Positions 7,518 through 17,270 of a DNA stretch of 64,000 nt are shown in pieces. The notes beneath the pieces are model-generated. The model was not told the origin of the DNA. It searched no databases and saw nothing but the letters and a program-made list of their open reading frames with translations. The position numbers and the translations under genes were made by a program. Origin of the DNA: Anaerobacillus sp. CMMVII (GTDB lineage: Bacteria; Bacillota; Bacilli; Bacillales; Anaerobacillaceae). The DNA is taken from contig NZ_JACEHK010000017.1 of the NCBI RefSeq assembly GCF_025377685.1, positions 186,001 through 250,000 on the forward strand, in the 5' to 3' direction. Numbering within the stretch: position 1 is the first letter of the stretch; each line of letters begins with the position of its first letter.

Positions 7518-9387
7518 TCCATTTTTAGAAAAAATAAGTCGGCACCCCTTGTTTCAAGGGGTGTCATCTGAAGTTTTTGCGGAGTTAATCGAAAAGTGTA
7601 CGTTAAGAACTTATAAAAAAGGGGAAACGGTTTTATATAAAAAAACGCCACGCGAGGGTCTGCTCATAATTTTAGAAGGAATGGCAGAGGTACTAATTGA
7701 CGACTCTAGTACAGGCGAAGTTCTGGAAGTTTTACAGACAAATGACATTATTGGTTTTTCAAGTTTAGCAGAATTTCTAGGAGAACCAGCGGAGCATATT
7801 TATGACTATACGGTTGAGGTAAAAGCAATAGAAGAGACGACTTGTTTGCAGGTTTCTTACTCGGTCATTGAAGAGCGTTGGCCAGATGAAAATGTTCGCG
7901 ACTTTGTACTGCGACAGATAGCTGTTAGGCTTCGTGACATCTATGGCTCATTGGCTGAACAAGTTCAGTTAGCGAGCAAGTGGGGCGAAAGTGACCCATT
8001 TATTCAGCGTGTTCATGATTTAATGCAATTTCCAGTCAACACTGTTAGTCTTGATGACAGAATCCAAAACGTTGCCAAAAAAATGATAGATAAGAAGACG
8101 ACATCTGTTTTAGTCATGGATCGAAAAGAGCTTGTTGGTATCATTACTGAAAATGATATTGTTGCAAGGGTCGTAGCCGGAAATCTTGGCTTAGACAAGC
8201 AAGCACGGGAAATTATGACGACAAATCCCTATACAATTTCCAGGGATGCTTATTATTATGAAGCACTTTCGTTATTTTTAATGAATGGGGTTAAGCATCT
8301 TCCTGTTGTCGGTGGGACGGGTGACATTGTCGGGATCGTCACCTTGTCAGATTTAATGAGAAAAAAAGATCGCGGAAAGTTAAACGTCATCCAAACCATT
8401 GAAGAATCGACAACGGAAACCATCGGTGAAGTGAAAGAAGCGATTTATAAAGTGTTAGAAACACTGATCAATGATGAGTTACCAACAATCAACATGTTAG
8501 AGGTTATTACGAAGTTGTATGATCGCCTCGTCAAGCATTGTGTGAAGCTAGCCTTAGCTGAAGTCGGTGAGGCTCCAGTCGCTTTTTCCTTCTATCAAAT
8601 GGGAAGCGGAGGTCGCTGTGAACAGTATCTCTTAACTGACCAAGACCATTTTTTAGTCTATGAGGATGGCGAGGATGTAGCAGATTATTTTCGGTTGCTA
8701 GGAGCAGAGATTGTCAGACTGCTTACATTAGCAGGTTACGAGCATTGCAAAGGCAAAATGATGGCAAGCGAAGAAGGGTGGTGTGGCTCGCTTAGCAACT
8801 GGAGTGACCGGCTCCGTCGCTGGAGCGTTCGTTCGACGAATGAGCATGTCTTACTTGGCCAAAATTTCTTTTCAATGCGGTTATTGTATGGCGACCAAAC
8901 GTTGCACAACCGATTTATAGCAACGATTAAGGAACAACAGGCAAAAGCTCGAATTTACATGTACCAAATGGCCAAAGTAGAAAAGGATTATCCGGTTCCA
9001 ACGTTAGACCAGCCGATAAGAGCCTTATTTCGATTAGAAAAGACGACGATTGATATAAAAAAAGATGCCCTGTTTCCATTCCATCATTGCTTGCAATTAC
9101 TGGCGATCAAAAATGGAATCTATGAGGGGACACCCTTGCAAAAAATTGAGTCGTTAAAGAAGTTAAAGGTGGTATCGGAGGACTTTGCTGGTGAGCTAAA
9201 GTTTGCCTACAGTATTGCTTTGAGAATTCGTGTCAATCAAGGTTGGGCACGGTTCAAACAAGGTGAGCCGAATACATCAGTGGTCACCTTTACGCATTTG
9301 AAATCACGCGATAAAGCTGAGCTGATCCAAGCATTGAAAATCATTCGTTCATTACAAAATCAAGTGCTAGCGTTGTTTGCGATGTAG
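7498..9387 (+). CDS. cNMP-binding/CBS/DUF294 nucleotidyltransferase signalling protein
   Basis: 629 residues: cyclic-nucleotide-binding-like domain (about 10-140), two CBS domains (about 175-285), and a GlnD-like DUF294 nucleotidyltransferase domain containing GSGGRCEQYLLTDQDHFLVY near 378-397, followed by the DUF294 C-terminal helical domain. The nucleotidyltransferase metal pattern (GSxGR...TDQD) is intact. Genes of this family commonly follow SSS/DUF4212 symporters, and here the ATG lies inside the symporter's 3' end. A role in regulating the transporter in response to adenine nucleotides is likely but unproven. No exonuclease (DnaQ-type) gene follows, although that partner is frequent elsewhere. 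Confidence 0.85.
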   Translation: MMPQEDSPFLEKISRHPLFQGVSSEVFAELIEKCTLRTYKKGETVLYKKTPREGLLIILEGMAEVLIDDSSTGEVLEVLQTNDIIGFSSLAEFLGEPAEHIYDYTVEVKAIEETTCLQVSYSVIEERWPDENVRDFVLRQIAVRLRDIYGSLAEQVQLASKWGESDPFIQRVHDLMQFPVNTVSLDDRIQNVAKKMIDKKTTSVLVMDRKELVGIITENDIVARVVAGNLGLDKQAREIMTTNPYTISRDAYYYEALSLFLMNGVKHLPVVGGTGDIVGIVTLSDLMRKKDRGKLNVIQTIEESTTETIGEVKEAIYKVLETLINDELPTINMLEVITKLYDRLVKHCVKLALAEVGEAPVAFSFYQMGSGGRCEQYLLTDQDHFLVYEDGEDVADYFRLLGAEIVRLLTLAGYEHCKGKMMASEEGWCGSLSNWSDRLRRWSVRSTNEHVLLGQNFFSMRLLYGDQTLHNRFIATIKEQQAKARIYMYQMAKVEKDYPVPTLDQPIRALFRLEKTTIDIKKDALFPFHHCLQLLAIKNGIYEGTPLQKIESLKKLKVVSEDFAGELKFAYSIALRIRVNQGWARFKQGEPNTSVVTFTHLKSRDKAELIQALKIIRSLQNQVLALFAM

Positions 9388-9447
9388 ATGAGTTTAGCAA
9401 GTAGAAACTATTCTGAGAGAAGGAGTAGTTTTTACTTTTTTTTTGGA

Positions 9448-9552
9448 CTTTGCCGAATAATGTGGAAAGTTTGCAGAATAACTGAAAAAGTTGTTCGAAT
9501 AATTACTGAAGTTGTCCGAATAACCAAAAAAGTTGTCCGAATAACCAACTAG
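9448..9552. repeat. Five 21-bp direct repeats
   Basis: Units start at 9448, 9469, 9490, 9511 and 9532 with an exact 21-base period. The two last are nearly identical (GTTGTCCGAATAACCA...) and the first three are diverged. The array lies between the symporter operon and the NERD gene. Confidence 0.9.
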
Positions 9553-9625
9553 AACACAAAAAACCTTTTCTAGAAGCAGGATTTTCTCTGTTAATATCGA
9601 ATAAACCCCCTAAAGGAGTGGTGAA

Positions 9626-10569
9626 ATGATCATAAAAGAATTAAAAATGCCCCTTAAATTAGAAAAACTTATTGCTTTGAAACGAAGAACCCCAATAATG
9701 CTACCTAAATACTCTCTAATTAAAGACGAAACAGCTAGGAGACTAGCAGGTTATCGTGGTGAATGCTCCTTACACTATCAACTTTCCCTTTTACCAGAGA
9801 AAAGCTACTATATTTTACGAGGAATTAGACTTAAAGACGGAAATCATTTTTTTCAAATCGATAATCTCCTAATCTCGCAAAAATTTTTCCTGAATCTTGA
9901 AGTGAAAACGATTGCCGGCACCCTTCAATTCGATGAAAGAAATCATCAACTTATTAGAACGCTAGACACCAAAAGAGATGGTTTTAGTGACCCGCTTACC
10001 CAAGCCTATTTTCAAGAAATGCATCTGAAAAACTGGCTAAAACAAAACGGTTATACAGATCTAACTATCTTATCCTTAGTTGTTAGCGCAAATCCCAGCT
10101 CCATCCTCGAGACCACTTCTAAAAAGTAATCCGCAGTGAGTATCTTCCGATAAAAATTCAACAGCTTGAAAAATATTACCCCGAAAATAAACTCAATGAA
10201 AAACAGGTGAAAAAAATCTGCCGTACCATGAAAGCTCAACATACGCCGCTCGACACTCCCATACTAGATCAATTTGGTATGATCCCAGACCAACTTATAA
10301 AAGGTGTCTATTGTCCTAAATGCGAATGTCTACCGATCCCTAAAATTTATGGTGGCTGGAAGTGTCCTAGTTGCAACGTGAAGATGAAAGATGCCCATAT
10401 CCCCTCAATGAAAGACTACTCCCTTTTAATTAGTCCCACATTTTCAAACGAAGAAATTAGAAATTTTCTAGAAATAAACGATCCTAACCTTATGAATCGC
10501 CTCCTCACCACCCCACAATTTGCCCAAAAAGGTAACACCAAAGCAAGAATTTACAATTTTCTAAATTAA
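9626..10569 (+). CDS. NERD-domain protein with C-terminal zinc ribbon, frameshifted
   Basis: The first ~165 codons encode a nuclease-related (NERD) domain: RLAGYRGECSLHYQL, a FFQIDNLLIS block and LEVKTIAGTLQFD carry the conserved Asp and ExK of the fold. Frame changes at a run of five A (10121-10125). One more A joins it to an open frame that continues to 10569 and contains two CxxC pairs (CPKC...CPSC, 10312-10375), a zinc ribbon. The joined product is about 314 residues. AAAGGAG precedes the ATG. Such proteins are thought to act on nucleic acids; the substrate is unknown. It could be a real pseudogene, but the defect matches the other homopolymer deficits in this window. Confidence 0.75.
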
Positions 10570-10778
10570 AAGCCTTGTCTCACCACCTTTTATGCATATA
10601 TACCCGTCTCCCTTAATAAAATGTTACAAATCATTAGTTATTAAAGGAAGGGCCTAAGATCACTTGGACGGAGGCGTATTGTATGGGAGTTCATCTTTAC
10701 ATATATAAGGGGATGGGTTTTTATCGGTTAGCGGACGTTCGGGCTCGCAGGACCCTCATGAATTAGGAGGCGAGAGGT

Positions 10779-11066
10779 GTGCACGATTACATCAAAGAAC
10801 GAACAATCAAGATTGGCAGGTACATCGTCGAGACAAGGAAAACCGTACGCACGATTGCGAAGGAGTTTGGGGTTTCCAAGAGCACAGTTCATAAGGATCT
10901 AACAGAACGATTGCCTGAAATTAATGCAGAGCTGGCAAATGAAGTGAAAGAAATACTAGAGTATCATAAGTCGATTCGGCATTTACGAGGTGGCGAAGCA
11001 ACGAAAGTGAAGTACCAGAAGTCAGAGCCAGTAAGCGGTAAGAAGTTAGCAGAGACTCAATCGTAA
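10779..11066 (+). CDS. spoIIID: Sporulation transcriptional regulator SpoIIID
   Basis: 95 residues; the N-terminal half is almost entirely the conserved SpoIIID helix-turn-helix (TIAKEFGVSKSTVHKDL, residues 28-44), followed by the basic C-terminal helix. It starts at GTG, preceded by GGAGGCGAGAGG. In B. subtilis SpoIIID is a mother-cell switch protein that activates or represses sigma-E genes. mbl follows at the usual position. The 200-base leader is long and may hold a sigma-E promoter, but I could not align one convincingly. Confidence 0.96.
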   Translation: MHDYIKERTIKIGRYIVETRKTVRTIAKEFGVSKSTVHKDLTERLPEINAELANEVKEILEYHKSIRHLRGGEATKVKYQKSEPVSGKKLAETQS

Positions 11067-11178
11067 ATTCACAAAAAAATCATTTTCCCTGCACTGACAA
11101 AATATGATAAAATATTACATTAGATATAAACTAATTAGTGATAGATGAAACGGCTACTTAAAGCAGGGAGGAAATGGC

Positions 11179-12183
11179 ATGTTTGGCAGGGACATTGGAA
11201 TTGATTTAGGAACAGCAAATGTTCTCGTTCACGTAAGAGGAAGAGGAATTGTATTAAATGAACCTTCAGTTGTCGCAATAGATACACACACGGGTAAAGT
11301 TTTAGCGGTTGGGGATGAAGCGTTCCGAATGGTCGGGCGTACGCCTGGAAACATTGTGGCTCTTCGTCCAATGAAGGACGGGGTTATTGCAAACTTTGAT
11401 TTAACTGAATCGATGCTAAAACATTTTTTGGATAAGATTAATGTTCGAGGCTTTTTTACAAAACCACGAATTTTGATTTGCTGCCCAACCAACATTACTT
11501 CAGTTGAGCAAAAGGCGATTCGTGAAGCAGCAGAAAAAAGCGGTGGTAAAAATGTTTTCTTAGAGGAAGAACCGAAAGTTGCGGCAATTGGAGCAGGCAT
11601 GGACATTTACCAACCAAGCGGTAACATGGTCGTAGACATAGGCGGTGGGACAACAGATGTTGCTGTATTATCAATGGGCGATATTGTCACCGCCTCTTCA
11701 ATTAAGGTTGCAGGGGACAGGTTTGATCAGGAGATTTTAAACTATGTTAAGAAAAAGTATAAATTATTAATCGGGGAACGTACGGCTGAGTCAATTAAAA
11801 TCCAAGTAGCAACCGTTTTCCCAGGTAGTCGCAAAGAGGAAATCGATATCCGTGGTCGTGACTTGGTTAGTGGACTTCCACGTACGATTACCGTATACTC
11901 AGATGAGATCCAAAAAGCCTTAGAAGAGGCAATTTCACATATTGTACAAGCTTCAAAAAGTGTTCTTGAACAAACTCCACCTGAACTTTCAGCAGATATT
12001 ATTGACCGTGGTGTCATCCTGACTGGTGGTGGCGCATTGCTTCATGGTATTGATCTACTTTTAGCAGAAGAATTAAAGGTACCTGTCTTAGTTGCTGAAG
12101 AGCCAATGCATTGTGTTGCAAAGGGAACCGGTATTTTACTTGAAAACTTGGACAAGGTGTCAAGACGAAAATTTAAATACTAA
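11179..12183 (+). CDS. mbl: MreB-like actin homologue Mbl
   Basis: 334 residues (B. subtilis Mbl 333). Actin-fold phosphate loops are present: GIDLGTANVLV at the N-terminus and MVVDIGGGTTDVAV near residue 155, and GVILTGGGALLHG near 278. Mbl filaments move with the elongation peptidoglycan machinery along the lateral wall. GGGAGG lies 8 bases upstream of the ATG. The gene sits between spoIIID and flhO exactly as in B. subtilis. Confidence 0.95.
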   Translation: MFGRDIGIDLGTANVLVHVRGRGIVLNEPSVVAIDTHTGKVLAVGDEAFRMVGRTPGNIVALRPMKDGVIANFDLTESMLKHFLDKINVRGFFTKPRILICCPTNITSVEQKAIREAAEKSGGKNVFLEEEPKVAAIGAGMDIYQPSGNMVVDIGGGTTDVAVLSMGDIVTASSIKVAGDRFDQEILNYVKKKYKLLIGERTAESIKIQVATVFPGSRKEEIDIRGRDLVSGLPRTITVYSDEIQKALEEAISHIVQASKSVLEQTPPELSADIIDRGVILTGGGALLHGIDLLLAEELKVPVLVAEEPMHCVAKGTGILLENLDKVSRRKFKY

Positions 12184-12204
12184 ACTGCCAAAATTGCTAT
12201 ATCT

Positions 12205-12231
12205 TTCAACTGCCAACATGATAGCCGATAA
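12205..12231 (+). promoter_or_regulatory. Possible sigma-D promoter of flhO
   Basis: GCCGATAA (12224-12231) resembles the sigma-D -10 GCCGATAT, and a weak TTCA/TCAA lies 14-15 bases upstream. flhO-flhP is sigma-D controlled in B. subtilis. Confidence 0.45.
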
Positions 12232-12271
12232 ATAGAATAGATAGAGTAAGATACATAGAGGTGAAACAATA

Positions 12272-13096
12272 ATGATTCGTGGGTTTTATACATCTGCTGC
12301 CGGAATGATTGCTCAGCAACGCCGTCAGGAAATGCTAACAAATAACTTAGCTAATGCCGATACACCAGGCTATCGCGCTGATGATGCATCATTGCGAGCG
12401 TTTCCGAATTTGCTGATCCAAGCAATGGGCGTTGACAATCGTCCCCAAGGAAAAACGACTCACGTTGGTGAATTAAGTACAGGGGTATACTTGCAAGAGC
12501 GAACCCTAAATTTTCGCCAAGGTGATCTTCATGAAACAGGTAACAGAACAGACATTGCTCTACTTCAAGGTGTTGTCCCGTTGAATGAAGAAACAGGACG
12601 CCCGGGAGCATTATTGTTTTCCGTTGAAAATCAAACAGGCGAAGTACGTTATACAAGAAACGGGAATTTTACAGTTGATGGACAAGGCTACCTTACGACG
12701 AGTGAAGGGTTTTATGTCCTTGACCCAAGCGGGAATCGCTTAAATGTAGGCAATGATGATTTTAAGCTTACACAGGAAGGGTTCCTCGTTAATGAGAATG
12801 GTACGAATTTTGCCCAAATTAATGTTGCCTTTGTTGCCAATCCTAATCAACTTGTAAAAGAAGGAAACGGGCTCCTTCGTTACGAAGGTGGACAAGCTGT
12901 TCTTTCTGCAAACGGTAATGCTAATATTTCGTATCAACTAAACCAAGGCTTCATTGAGCGTGCCAACGTTGATACAGCCCAAACAATGACCGATATGATG
13001 ACTGCATTTCGGGCCTTTGAAGCCAACCAAAGAGTCCTCCAAGCGTACGATCGCAGCATGGAAAAAGCGGTCAATGAGATTGGGAGAATAGGATAA
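12272..13096 (+). CDS. flhO: Flagellar basal-body rod protein FlhO
   Basis: 274 residues of the FlgF/FlgG hook-basal-body family. The N-terminal rod motif NNLANADTPGYR (23-35) and the C-terminal FEANQRVLQAYDRSMEKA helix are intact. With FlhP it forms the distal rod that the hook is built on. AGAGGTG precedes the ATG. A heptad-armed palindrome separates it from flhP. Confidence 0.95.
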   Translation: MIRGFYTSAAGMIAQQRRQEMLTNNLANADTPGYRADDASLRAFPNLLIQAMGVDNRPQGKTTHVGELSTGVYLQERTLNFRQGDLHETGNRTDIALLQGVVPLNEETGRPGALLFSVENQTGEVRYTRNGNFTVDGQGYLTTSEGFYVLDPSGNRLNVGNDDFKLTQEGFLVNENGTNFAQINVAFVANPNQLVKEGNGLLRYEGGQAVLSANGNANISYQLNQGFIERANVDTAQTMTDMMTAFRAFEANQRVLQAYDRSMEKAVNEIGRIG

Positions 13097-13098
13097 TT

Positions 13099-13200
13099 AG
13101 TTTAGAGTTCAGAGTGTAGAGTGTAGAGTTTTGTTGCTTGAAACGCTACGAAGCAATGCCTTAGGACTCTACACTTTACACTTTAAACTCTACACTGTAA
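13099..13200. repeat. Heptad-armed palindromic element, copy 2
   Basis: Left arm GTTTAGA-GTTCAGA-GTGTAGA-GTGTAGA, a core with GCTACGAAGCAATG, and a right arm CTCTACA-CTTTACA-CTTTAAA-CTCTACA. It lies between two co-oriented operon partners. Confidence 0.8.
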
Positions 13201-13215
13201 AAAAGAGGTGCTCTC

Positions 13216-14049
13216 ATGAATCAATCAATGATAACGGCGTCAGTGACTATGGGCCAGCTGCAAAAGAAATTAGATACAATTTCTAATAATGTTGCAAATG
13301 TGAATACAACTGGTTACAAACGTCGTGATGTTCAGTTTCAAGACTTATTATTTCAGCAATTAAATAATCAAGTTGTCGGGACCCAAGAAACTGGGCGCAA
13401 TACTCCGTTAGGCATACGGATTGGTTCAGGTGCACGTGTCTCCCAGACAAATGTTAGAATGGAACAAGGAGCGTTAATGCAAACAGGACGAGCGTTGGAT
13501 CTAGCGATTTCTGAACAAGGTGCCTTTTTCGAGGTTTTGCCAACAGAGGCCGGTGGAGAGCGACGTTTTTCTAGAGACGGTGCGTTTTACTTAACTCCAA
13601 ATGCTACTAATAACGACGAGTTATTCCTTGTTACTGGAGATGGCGATTATGTTATGTCCTCAACTGGTGGACGGATTACGATTCCGGCTAATTACAAGTC
13701 GATACTTGTGACGGACAATGGTAGAATTGATGTTTTTTTACATGATGATACTCAGCTAAACGTGGGGCAATTGCAGCTAGTAAAAATTACGAAACCGCAG
13801 TTACTTCAAAATAATGGTGATAATTTCTTTTCTTTTCCGAACCTTGATGACTTAGGTTTAACCTTCGCTGATGTGTTTGGTATTGTAGGAAATGGTGGTA
13901 TTATTCAAGGAACTTTAGAAAGTTCCAACGTTGACCTTGGTAAAGAGCTAAGTGAATTAATTCTTGCACAACGTGCGTATCAATTTAATACACGGTCCAT
14001 TTCTATGGCTGACCAAATGATGGGATTAGTAAATAATATTAGAGGATAG
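13216..14049 (+). CDS. flhP: Flagellar basal-body rod protein FlhP
   Basis: 277 residues of the FlgF/FlgG family. SNNVANVNTTGYKRRDVQFQ (23-42) is the rod motif and the C-terminus LAQRAYQFNTRSISMADQMM is the export/assembly helix. It differs from FlhO through the central D1 region. The ribosome binding site AAGAGGTG lies 8 bases before the ATG. It is the partner of FlhO in the distal rod. Confidence 0.95.
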   Translation: MNQSMITASVTMGQLQKKLDTISNNVANVNTTGYKRRDVQFQDLLFQQLNNQVVGTQETGRNTPLGIRIGSGARVSQTNVRMEQGALMQTGRALDLAISEQGAFFEVLPTEAGGERRFSRDGAFYLTPNATNNDELFLVTGDGDYVMSSTGGRITIPANYKSILVTDNGRIDVFLHDDTQLNVGQLQLVKITKPQLLQNNGDNFFSFPNLDDLGLTFADVFGIVGNGGIIQGTLESSNVDLGKELSELILAQRAYQFNTRSISMADQMMGLVNNIRG

Positions 14050-14131
14050 ATATACAAAGTAACCAAAGCAAGTTATGCTTAAGGTGACAATGTATTGTAG
14101 CTCGAAAATCTCTATTGAAAAGGTGTATCAA

Positions 14132-14407
14132 ATGACGAAAGAAAACGATAATCAACCTACTGAACAAAAAAATAGACAAGAAGTGAGAGCTCAGAAGGAA
14201 GCGAAGAAAAAGCGTAAAAAACGTAAACCAATTCGTTTAATTCCGATCTGGGTTCGCCTCATCATTGTGCTTCTAATTTTTGCTGCAAGTCTTGTGCTTG
14301 GGGCGATGTTTGGCTACGGTATTGTTGGCGATGGAGAACCAAAGGATGTTCTTGGTAAAGGTCCTTGGTTAAAAATTCATGAGATCATCTATAAAGATGG
14401 AAAGTAA
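14132..14407 (+). CDS. EpuA-like small membrane protein (annotated as RNA polymerase subunit beta family)
   Basis: 91 residues starting at the ATG preceded by AAAGGTG; a more upstream start lacks a ribosome binding site. A lysine/arginine-rich N-terminal tail (about 15-36) precedes one membrane helix (about 40-62) with LIIVLLIFAASLVLGAMFGYG. This fits the short EpuA-like family (PF11772) that follows flhP in Bacillaceae and is often misnamed RNA polymerase beta. Function is not established; a cell-envelope role is likely. Confidence 0.75.
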   Translation: MTKENDNQPTEQKNRQEVRAQKEAKKKRKKRKPIRLIPIWVRLIIVLLIFAASLVLGAMFGYGIVGDGEPKDVLGKGPWLKIHEIIYKDGK

Positions 14408-14408
14408 A

Positions 14409-14444
14409 AAGCTGTGAAAACAAATTTGTTTCACAGTTTTTTTT
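14409..14444 (+). terminator. Terminator after the EpuA-like gene
   Basis: Stem CTGTGAAA / TTTCACAG around a self-complementary CAAATTTG, with eight T following. Confidence 0.9.
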
Positions 14445-14465
14445 ACAATTTAAGGAAGTGTAAAC

Positions 14466-14574
14466 GTCTAGCTCCAGTGCGCCTAGACCCTCGAGAATAG
14501 TGAAAGATCACACTTTTTTTCTCGAAGAACATTTTCTTGTCGGGGCTTAAATGGGCGGCGCTTGCGTTTTCTTA
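14466..14574. repeat. Dispersed GTCTAGCTCCA repeat, copy 1
   Basis: Begins GTCTAGCTCCAGTGCGCC and ends TTGTCGGGGCTTAAATGG...GCTTGCGTTTTCTTA. The same ends occur at 45127-45303 with a longer interior. Intergenic, before fabZ. Confidence 0.8.
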
Positions 14575-14656
14575 TCGCAACTTGTGGAAGGTGTGAAACT
14601 TACAAAAATATGATACAATCCTATTATGAGATCTGTTATTAATAGGAGGTACTAAA

Positions 14657-15088
14657 ATGTTAGATATTCAACAAATTAAAGAAATCATTCCTCACCGTTA
14701 CCCATTTTTATTAGTTGATCGTATTATTGAACTTGATGAAGGTACGCGTGCGGTGGGTATTAAGAATGTAACAGCTAATGAAGAGTTTTTTAATGGTCAT
14801 TTCCCAGATTACCCAGTAATGCCGGGAGTCCTCATTATCGAAGCACTTGCACAGGTAGGTGCCGTAGCGATGCTAATCAAGGAAGAAAACCGTGGTCGCT
14901 TAGCCTTTTTTGCGGGGATTGATGGTTGTCGCTTCAAAGGTCAAGTCAAACCAGGTGATCAACTTCGCCTTGAAGTGGAGATCACGCGTTTACGAGGCTC
15001 AATTGGCAAAGGAAAAGGTACAGCTTATGTAGATGGAAAAGTTGTAGCTGAAACTGAGCTTATGTTTGCATTAGGTGAAAAGCAATAG
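14657..15088 (+). CDS. fabZ: 3-hydroxyacyl-ACP dehydratase FabZ
   Basis: 143 residues with the hot-dog fold. The active-site His is in [16 protein letters not shown] (His49) and the catalytic Glu lies in VLIIEALAQ. It dehydrates 3-hydroxyacyl-ACP during fatty acid elongation. Start supported by AATAGGAGG. Monocistronic here, with an upstream -10-like TATGAT and a terminator downstream. Confidence 0.96.
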   Translation: MLDIQQIKEIIPHRYPFLLVDRIIELDEGTRAVGIKNVTANEEFFNGHFPDYPVMPGVLIIEALAQVGAVAMLIKEENRGRLAFFAGIDGCRFKGQVKPGDQLRLEVEITRLRGSIGKGKGTAYVDGKVVAETELMFALGEKQ

Positions 15089-15140
15089 TTAGGAAACATT
15101 GTGGCTTTCAAGCTTCGAATGTGCATTACTAGCTATTTTT

Positions 15141-15182
15141 AAAAAACTGATATCCTCGCTTCAGCGAAGGTATCAGTTTTTT
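15141..15182. terminator. Bidirectional terminator between fabZ and yvyE
   Basis: AAAAAACTGATATCCTCGCT / AGCGAAGGTATCAGTTTTTT form a long stem with A and T runs on both sides. It serves the converging fabZ and yvyE. Confidence 0.9.
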
Positions 15183-15189
15183 ATGTACT

Positions 15190-15824
15190 TTACACATCGA
15201 CCTCTAAGTATGTTTGTTCTCCGGCAGTAATTTTTGCCTGACCATTTGTTAGGTTCATCATCCACTCGATAAACACCTCTTCTTCACCGCTCGCTACATA
15301 GGTTTGAAGTTCGACTTGATCGAGATAATTAATTTCTTTAAGGAGATAATGTGAACCGCGAATTTCATTTTCCAATTTTCCAAGCCAAGTGTAATCAACC
15401 TTTGTATGAAAATTTGCACGAGTCTTCGTTCAACGATTCCGGTTGCATTGAGACCTTCACTGGTTGCACTACCATATGCTCGTATTAAACCACCGGCTCC
15501 AAGCTTGATGCCACCAAAATATCGGGTCACAACAACAACGGTATCTTTTAATCGACGCTTTTTCAAAACCTCTAGCATTGGTACACCGGCTGTTCCGTTC
15601 GGTTCACCATCATCATTCGCTTTTTGGATATGGTCCTGTTCACCAATGAGGTAGGCCGAACAATTATGGTTCGCATCCCAATGCTTCTTTTTTATCATTT
15701 CAATGAATGCCTGAGCGTCAGCTTCTGTAGTGACACGGGTAACATAGGTAATGAACCGCGACTTTTGAATGACAAGCTCATGCTCTCCATATCCTTTAAC
15801 TGTAAAATAAGCCGTGAGCAACAA
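15190..15824 (-). CDS. yvyE: YigZ/IMPACT family protein YvyE, frameshifted
   Basis: YvyE belongs to the YigZ/IMPACT family, which is linked to ribosome and translation control. NCSAYLIGEQDHIQKANDDG and VTRYFGGIKLGAGGLIRAY are the family's core blocks. The C-terminal ferredoxin-like half continues in another frame (NEIRGSHYLLKEI ... TYLEVDV). One extra base at the A4 run 15409-15412 (plus strand) gives a continuous product of about 211 residues, close to B. subtilis YvyE (217). The start is a TTG (15824 or 15821) after AAAAGGGG. It is divergent from degS, as in B. subtilis. Confidence 0.85.
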
Positions 15825-16126
15825 CTTCACCCCTTTTGATGTTACTAGTTCACTTTTTATTGTAACATAAATATGAAAAAACACCTGCCCCCCCTTAAAA
15901 CAGCATCTAATTACGTATTTATATGGTAGAATAGAAAACGTGGATCTGCTAGAAAATAAGACAGACGGAATCTAGTTATCAAAAAGTCTGCTACTAAATA
16001 GCCAATTTCACATGATATGCACTACGTTTAGCTAGAAATCTAGTAAAGTTTACCTATAAAAATATTAGGTACTTAGTTTCTATTTTCTAATAGGATAGTT
16101 ATGTACAGTTAAAGTGAGGGACTTTC
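15825..16126. other. Divergent intergenic region yvyE/degS
   Basis: About 300 bases with AT-rich sequence and no convincing operator. It must contain both divergent promoters. A -10-like TATGGTAGAAT lies near 15922 on the plus strand. Confidence 0.4.
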
Positions 16127-17254
16127 ATGGCGAATAACACAACATTAGACGATATATTAAAAAAAATGGTTGATACTGTAAGTGATAGTAAAGAGCAAGT
16201 TTTTGATATAACTGAACAATCACGAAACGAATATTCGCAATTACAAATAGAGCTAGCTGAAGTACAAATGCAGGTTGCGGCTGTTATTAAAAATACGGAT
16301 CGCACGGAGCTTCATGCACGTTTTGCTCGCAATCGTCTAGCTGAGGTTAGTAAAAATTTTGATAAATTCACTGATGAAGAGGTTCGTACAGCTTACGAAC
16401 AAGCAAATGATTTTCGTGTTAAGCTCGCGTTACTGAAGCAAGAAGAAAAACAGCTTCGCGAACGTCGTGACACACTTGAGCGCAGGCTCATTGCCATTCA
16501 AGATACGATAAAAAAAGCAGAAGCGTTAGTTGGCCAAATAACAGTCGTTTTAAACTATTTAACGAGTGATTTGCAGCAAGTGAACGAAATGGTACAAGGT
16601 GCAAAAAAAATCCAAGAGTATGGGTTGCAGATAATCGAAGCGCAGGAAGAAGAACGAAAGCGAGTCTCAAGAGAGATACACGATGGACCAGCACAAATGA
16701 TGGCCAATGTCTTGCTTCGTTCTGAGCTTGTTGAACGTATTTACCGTGAAAAAGGGATTGAGGACGCGTTGTTAGAAATACGTGACTTGAGGTCGATGGT
16801 AAAAAATTCATTATCTGAAGTGAGAAGGATTATATATGATTTGCGCCCAATGGCCCTAGATGATCTTGGGGTAGTCCCGACGCTAACAAAGTATTTAAAA
16901 AACTTTCAAGAGCGTACGGGTATAACGATTTCATTCCGAAACTTTGGTAAAGAAGAACGCCTCCCTGCAACACTTGAAATTGCTCTTTTTCGATTTGTCC
17001 AAGAAGCTGTTCAAAATGCCTATAAACATGCCAATCCAAATGAAGTTCAAGTCAAAATGGAAATAAAAATGAACAAGGTTCTTTTAGTGGTGAAGGATGA
17101 TGGCAAAGGCTTCGATCTTAACGAAAAGAAGGAAGGTAGCTTTGGATTACTAGGAATGAAAGAACGGGTCAACATGTTAAAGGGTCAATTATCGATCGAC
17201 TCCAAAATCAATAGAGGCACAACCATCATGATTGCTATACCAATCCATACATAA
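16127..17254 (+). CDS. degS: Two-component sensor histidine kinase DegS
   Basis: 375 residues, soluble, no membrane helix. A long coiled coil (about 25-165) is followed by the HisKA_3 dimerisation region with phospho-acceptor His185 in SREIHDGPAQMM, and a HATPase domain ending with DDGKGFDL and GSFGLLGMKERV. In B. subtilis DegS phosphorylates DegU to control exoenzymes, motility and competence. GTGAGGGA precedes the ATG, and degU follows after 16 bases. Confidence 0.97.
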   Translation: MANNTTLDDILKKMVDTVSDSKEQVFDITEQSRNEYSQLQIELAEVQMQVAAVIKNTDRTELHARFARNRLAEVSKNFDKFTDEEVRTAYEQANDFRVKLALLKQEEKQLRERRDTLERRLIAIQDTIKKAEALVGQITVVLNYLTSDLQQVNEMVQGAKKIQEYGLQIIEAQEEERKRVSREIHDGPAQMMANVLLRSELVERIYREKGIEDALLEIRDLRSMVKNSLSEVRRIIYDLRPMALDDLGVVPTLTKYLKNFQERTGITISFRNFGKEERLPATLEIALFRFVQEAVQNAYKHANPNEVQVKMEIKMNKVLLVVKDDGKGFDLNEKKEGSFGLLGMKERVNMLKGQLSIDSKINRGTTIMIAIPIHT

Positions 17255-17270
17255 ATAGGAGGATTTATCT

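Noticed and set aside
10118-10128. Programmed -1 frameshift in the NERD gene
   Set aside because: TAAAAAG is a poor slippery site, no strong hairpin follows, and the defect matches eight other homopolymer deficits.
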